Part shown: positions 30,558 through 33,992 of the stretch, piece after piece | Numbering within the stretch: position 1 is the first letter of the stretch | How the letters are laid out: the number at the start of each line of letters is the position of its first letter | NCBI RefSeq assembly: GCF_011045025.1 | Contig: NZ_JAAKZX010000096.1 | Location: forward strand, 1 to 33,992 | Source of the DNA: Streptomyces ureilyticus | GTDB taxonomy: Bacteria; Actinomycetota; Actinomycetes; Streptomycetales; Streptomycetaceae | Length of the DNA: 33,992 bases | Direction: 5' to 3' | Position numbers and translations under genes: made by a program | Notes under the pieces: generated by a model | What the model saw: only the letters and a program-made list of their open reading frames with translations | Database searches by the model: none | What the model was told of the DNA's origin: nothing

Positions 30558-31699
30558 GCCCCCAGGTCACCGCAGAGGAGTTCGTCGCCGCCCTGCGTGC
30601 CTACGGGGTGCGCAGTGTGGCGGGAGTGCCGTGCGGGCATCTCGCCGGCCCCTGGGCACTGTTCGACGACGCCGGGGATCTGACGCCGGCTGTGTCGGAA
30701 GGCGCGGCTCTCGCCATCGCCGCAGGGTGGGAACTGGCGGGCCGGACATCGGCCGTGCTCTGCCAGAACTCCGGATTCGGCAATCTCATCAACCCGCTGG
30801 CGTCCCTGCTGCTGCCGTACCGTGTGCCGTTGCTCGTCGTCATGACCATGCGTGGGTGGCCCGATCCGGGTGAGGACGAGCCGCAGCACGCCACGATGGG
30901 CAACTCCACCATCGGCATGCTGGAGAGCCTTGATGTGCCCCACACAATGCTGTGGGAGGGGAAGCTGGAGGAGGCACTGGCCCAGGCCGCGGAGGCACGG
31001 GCACAGGGCCGTCCCTTCTTCCTGCTGGTTCCTCGGGGCGCAATCGGAAAGGTCACCGGCGCCTACTCCGTCGCTGAGTCCACCGACGGCCGGCTCACCC
31101 GCCCGGACGTCGTCTCCTGCCTCATGGCGAAGCTGACGGACGAGCTGCTGGTCACCACCACCGGCTATCTGTCCCGACAGGCCCACCACGAACGGGACCG
31201 GCCGGACACCTTCTACATGCAGGGCTCGATGGGGCACGCCTCGGCCGTCGGCGTCGGCCTCGCCACCGCCCGGCCGGACCGGCGTACGGTCATGCTGGAC
31301 GGCGACGGCGCTTTCCTCATGCACCTGGGAACCGGCTCAACCCTCGGCGCGTCCGGTGCCCGCAACCTCACCCATGTCGTCGTCGACAACGGCTGTTACG
31401 AGTCCACCGGCTGCCAGCCCACCACCTCCCGCCGACTCGACTGGGCGGCCCTCGGCACAGGGCTCGGTTACCGAACCGTACTCACCTGCGACTCACCCCG
31501 AGAGCTTGACGGGAGCATGCACACGGCACTGACCGCAGAAGGCCCGGTGCTCCTCGTGCTCACCGTCGTTCCCACGCCGGACGAAGTTCACCCCAGGGCA
31601 ACCGCGTCGACCGGTCCGGTGGAGATCGCTGACCGTTTCCGCGTGGCTGCCGCAGCCGGTGGCGCGGTCGGCACCAAGACCACCCAGGACACGCCGTGA
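30554..31699 (+). CDS. ppd: Phosphonopyruvate decarboxylase
   Basis: A 381-residue thiamine-diphosphate enzyme that converts phosphonopyruvate to phosphonoacetaldehyde and CO2, making the mutase step irreversible. The activating Glu49 is in VSEGAALAIAAG, followed by QNSGFGNLINPLASL (71-85). The Mg-ThDP motif starts with GDGAFLMHLG at 250-259 and ends at Asn279 in VVVDNGCYESTG, the wording typical of phosphonopyruvate decarboxylases as opposed to sulfopyruvate decarboxylases or acetolactate synthases. Both the PYR and PP halves are in one chain. ATG 30554 overlaps the mutase stop (ATGA). Confidence 0.95.
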   Translation: MSPQVTAEEFVAALRAYGVRSVAGVPCGHLAGPWALFDDAGDLTPAVSEGAALAIAAGWELAGRTSAVLCQNSGFGNLINPLASLLLPYRVPLLVVMTMRGWPDPGEDEPQHATMGNSTIGMLESLDVPHTMLWEGKLEEALAQAAEARAQGRPFFLLVPRGAIGKVTGAYSVAESTDGRLTRPDVVSCLMAKLTDELLVTTTGYLSRQAHHERDRPDTFYMQGSMGHASAVGVGLATARPDRRTVMLDGDGAFLMHLGTGSTLGASGARNLTHVVVDNGCYESTGCQPTTSRRLDWAALGTGLGYRTVLTCDSPRELDGSMHTALTAEGPVLLVLTVVPTPDEVHPRATASTGPVEIADRFRVAAAAGGAVGTKTTQDTP

Positions 31700-32886
31700 A
31701 CCGCAGGACAGAGCTCGGTACCGGAAGTGGGCACATCACCGTACTGCTGGAGGGCAGGGGGAGCTTCGCTGAGGTCCCTCGCCTGTGCGCGGGCCGCCGT
31801 GTGCTCGTGGTCGCGAGCGAAGGAGCGCTGCGCCGGGTACCGGTCGCGGCGTGGCCGGCAGCCGACGTCGTCACCTTCATCTCATTCCAGCCCAATCCCA
31901 CCCTCGCACAGGCGGTCGAAGCGGCCATGCTGTGTCAGGCGTCCGGCGCCGACCTGGTGGTGGGCCTCGGCGGAGGCTCCGCGCTCGATGTCGCCAAGGC
32001 CGGGCGCGTACTGCCCGGCGACGTCGCTGCGGCCGAGGAGATCATCGCCGGGCGTCGGCCGGCCACGGCGGACGGGCGGCAGTTGCTGCTCGTCCCCACC
32101 ACGGCGGGCACCGGTAGCGAAGTGACGCAGTTCGCGACGCTCTACCGGGGACACCGCAAGGTCTCCCTCGACACCCCGGTGGCGCGTACCGACTTCGCCG
32201 TCGTGGACCCGGCACTGACCGAGACATGCCCACCCGGTCTGACCTGGACATGTGCTCTCGACACGCTGGCCCACGCCGTTGAGTCACTATGGTCGATCCG
32301 CTCCACGGCGGAGTCGCGGGAGCAGGCCACCGCAGCTCTTCGACTGCTCGTGCCCGTACTCCTGCACGCCGACGACCTGCCGGACCCGGCCGAGCGCGAT
32401 CAGCTCAGCCGGGCGGCCACTTTGGCGGGACGAGCCATCGACATCACCCGGACGACGGCGGCGCACGCGATGTCCTATCCGCTCACCGCGCGTTTGGGCA
32501 TCCCGCACGGCCTGGCCTGCGCACTCAACTTGCTGTGGCTGGCCCCGCTGGTGGAGGGGGCAAAGGCGGAGCAGGTCATCGACGCCCGCGGCCATGAGGC
32601 GGTGCAAGATGCGGTCGGAACGTTGCACGACCTCTTCAGAACCGCCGACGGTACGGACCTGGCCACAGTGCTGCGGACCGTGCTCGACCGGCGGGCTCCC
32701 CGCCCCTACACCTCAGTCCGGTACGACACGTCGCTCGACCTGCTCGTGCGGGAGGGCATGTCGTCGGACCGGATGAGCGGGACACCGGTGCGTATCGAAC
32801 GGTCCCAGGCGCGTGCGGGGCTGGAAACCGTCCTTCGCGGCGATTCGAGGGAAGGAGTGAGGCACACATGCGCAACTACAGGGTGA
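31696..32886 (+). CDS. Iron-type alcohol dehydrogenase, phosphonoacetaldehyde reductase
   Basis: A 396-residue group III alcohol dehydrogenase. The nucleotide-binding GGGSALDVAK is at 92-101, with PTTAGTGSEVT at 134-144. The metal ligands are Asp189 and His193 (ALDTLAHAVES), His257 (TAAHAMSYP) and His271 (GIPHGLACAL). Homologues such as PhpC (phosphinothricin), FomC (fosfomycin) and DhpG (dehydrophos) reduce phosphonoacetaldehyde to 2-hydroxyethylphosphonate, and the place directly after the decarboxylase supports that reaction. GTG 31696 overlaps the decarboxylase stop (GTGA). Its 3' end overlaps the next gene by 19 bases. Confidence 0.92.
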   Translation: MNRRTELGTGSGHITVLLEGRGSFAEVPRLCAGRRVLVVASEGALRRVPVAAWPAADVVTFISFQPNPTLAQAVEAAMLCQASGADLVVGLGGGSALDVAKAGRVLPGDVAAAEEIIAGRRPATADGRQLLLVPTTAGTGSEVTQFATLYRGHRKVSLDTPVARTDFAVVDPALTETCPPGLTWTCALDTLAHAVESLWSIRSTAESREQATAALRLLVPVLLHADDLPDPAERDQLSRAATLAGRAIDITRTTAAHAMSYPLTARLGIPHGLACALNLLWLAPLVEGAKAEQVIDARGHEAVQDAVGTLHDLFRTADGTDLATVLRTVLDRRAPRPYTSVRYDTSLDLLVREGMSSDRMSGTPVRIERSQARAGLETVLRGDSREGVRHTCATTG

Positions 32887-33974
32887 CGGGCCCCGTCGAG
32901 GTACCGCAACACACACTCGCGGCCATGAGCACCCGGATGGTCAGCCACCGTTCCGCGGGATTCCGCGAGCTCATCGGCGCCATCACGCCCCGGCTCGGCA
33001 CGCTTTTCGGCACGGAGGGCGCAGTCCTGCCCCTGACCTGCTCCGGAACCGGCGGCATCGAGGCGGTCGCCGCGTCGCTGCTGCGGCCGGGGGACCGCGT
33101 GCTGTCCGTACAACTCGGCTACTTCGGCGAGCGCTTCGCGGACATCGCCACACACCACGGCGCGCAGATCGACGTGCTCGCCGCTCCCTGGGGCCAGATC
33201 GTGCCCACGGAGCGGATCACCGAGCGCCTCGCCCTCGGGTACGACGCCGTCCTGCTCACCCACAACGAGACGTCCACCGGCGTCATCGCGCCCCTGGGTG
33301 AGTGGGCGCGGGCCATCAGGGCTGTGAGCGACTGCCTGATCCTCGTCGATGCCGTCAGTAGCGTGGCCGCCACCGAGATCGGCTTCGACGCACTCGGACT
33401 CGACGCCGTCGTCACTGTGACGCAGAAAGCCCTGGCCTGCCCGCCCGGCCTCTCACTGGTCGCGGTGTCCGAGCGTGCGCTGGCCCGGGCCGCCGAGCCC
33501 GGCGAGGGCTCCTACTATCTGAACCTCGCCCGCGCCGCCGAGCACGCCCGGCAGGGCACCACCACGTACACGCCTGCTCTCTCGGTGCTCTATGCCCTGG
33601 ACACGGCTCTTGCCGAGATCGAGAAAGAAGGCGTTGAGACCGTATGGGAGCGCCACGACCGTACGGCGCTGCGGTGCCGGGAAGCCCTGCGCGCCCAGGG
33701 GCTGACGGTCGTTCCCGACGAGGCGAACAGCTCCCCGACGGTGACCGCCGTCCGACTTCCGGCGCCCGCGGACGCGGAACGCGTGCGGGAGGTACTGGCG
33801 GCCGAGCACGACGTGTGGGTCTCGTCGGGACGTGGGCCGTGGAAAAGCGAGGTGCTGCGCATCGGCCACATGGGTCCGGTCGACCCCGACGACGTCGACG
33901 CGTGCGCCCTGGCCATCGGCGTGGCCCTGCGGTCCGCGGCCACGCCTGTCGGGGTCGCGAGGACGGGGGTGTAG
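32868..33974 (+). CDS. Class V aminotransferase, serine/alanine:glyoxylate type
   Basis: A 368-residue PLP enzyme of the class V family. It has RMVSHRSAGFRELI at about 23-36, as in alanine/serine:glyoxylate aminotransferases. Also present are SGTGGIEAVAASLL (59-72), HNETSTGV (132-139), the cofactor Asp161 in LVDAVSS, the Schiff-base Lys187 in TQKALACPPG, and LRIGHMG near the C-terminus. It lacks the SCTWDDDY-like segment of 2-aminoethylphosphonate transaminases (PhnW), so direct formation of 2-aminoethylphosphonate is less likely. It might convert serine to hydroxypyruvate with a keto acid acceptor, or transaminate a late phosphonate aldehyde or keto acid. ATG 32868 lies within the dehydrogenase gene behind GAAGGAG. 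A hairpin follows its stop codon. Confidence 0.9.
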   Translation: MRNYRVTGPVEVPQHTLAAMSTRMVSHRSAGFRELIGAITPRLGTLFGTEGAVLPLTCSGTGGIEAVAASLLRPGDRVLSVQLGYFGERFADIATHHGAQIDVLAAPWGQIVPTERITERLALGYDAVLLTHNETSTGVIAPLGEWARAIRAVSDCLILVDAVSSVAATEIGFDALGLDAVVTVTQKALACPPGLSLVAVSERALARAAEPGEGSYYLNLARAAEHARQGTTTYTPALSVLYALDTALAEIEKEGVETVWERHDRTALRCREALRAQGLTVVPDEANSSPTVTAVRLPAPADAERVREVLAAEHDVWVSSGRGPWKSEVLRIGHMGPVDPDDVDACALAIGVALRSAATPVGVARTGV

Positions 33975-33991
33975 CCCTGCCGGGTCAGGGC
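33974..33991 (+). terminator. Hairpin directly after the last phosphonate gene
   Basis: GCCCTG at 33974-33979 and CAGGGC at 33986-33991 form a perfect 6-base stem with a 6-base loop, beginning on the last base of the stop codon. It may end the operon, but the window stops one base later, so a longer stem or read-through cannot be excluded. Confidence 0.5.
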
Positions 33992-33992
33992 C

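Noticed and set aside
32868..33974. Assignment as 2-aminoethylphosphonate transaminase (PhnW)
   Set aside because: The context invites it, but the N-terminal segment matches alanine/serine:glyoxylate enzymes and lacks the CTWDDDY-like PhnW segment.

Overview
The window is high-GC DNA with GTG/ATG starts, frequent 4-base stop/start overlaps, histidine kinase/LuxR-type regulator pairs, a LacI-regulated cytoplasmic arabinofuranosidase and rare TTA codons. Together these point to a Streptomyces (or close relative) chromosome, probably an accessory or arm region. I found no rRNA, tRNA or CRISPR array. All family assignments come from reading motifs, not from a database search.

Layout. (1) 53-4131 is an arsenic resistance island: arsC, an ArsR regulator, an aquaporin-type arsenite channel, a second ArsR with a CxC metal site, an ArsO-like flavoprotein with a cysteine-rich tail, and an ArsI-type C-As lyase. 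No ArsB, ACR3 or ArsA is present, so efflux would rely on the channel. (2) 4150-7482 is a leftward group: a GH51 arabinofuranosidase, its likely LacI regulator, and a RHH/PIN toxin-antitoxin pair joined to the same direction of transcription. (3) 7587-12215 has an ankyrin-repeat protein with a TTA codon, a kinase/regulator pair, and a divergent six-helix membrane protein. (4) 12408-13710 is debris: a broken transposase and the remains of an extradiol dioxygenase/meta-cleavage hydrolase operon. (5) 13817-19883 is a TetR - kinase - response regulator - ABC ATPase - FtsX permease locus, with a TetR-type operator at the kinase promoter and a 12-bp hairpin terminator at its end. (6) 19981-21943 holds three adjacent frameshifted genes (S33-type peptidase, MarR, SDR). 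(7) 22084-25011 has a crotonyl-CoA carboxylase/reductase, a cold-shock protein and a type II thioesterase, typical satellites of antibiotic clusters.

(8) 25229-33974 is the most interesting part: a tightly coupled eight-gene operon for a phosphonate. PEP mutase (with the EDKxFPKxNS signature), phosphonopyruvate decarboxylase and an iron-type alcohol dehydrogenase give the established route PEP -> phosphonopyruvate -> phosphonoacetaldehyde -> 2-hydroxyethylphosphonate. The same operon carries a TauD-type dioxygenase, a divergent glycerate kinase, an Ldh2-type 2-oxoacid reductase, a class I/II aminotransferase and a serine/alanine:glyoxylate-type class V aminotransferase. I infer that three of these could form a serine -> hydroxypyruvate -> glycerate -> 2-phosphoglycerate branch that feeds PEP to the mutase. 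The alternative is that they tailor phosphonate intermediates (phosphonolactate, phosphonoalanine). A TTA codon early in the class I aminotransferase suggests bldA control. The operon appears to end at a hairpin just inside the right edge of the window.
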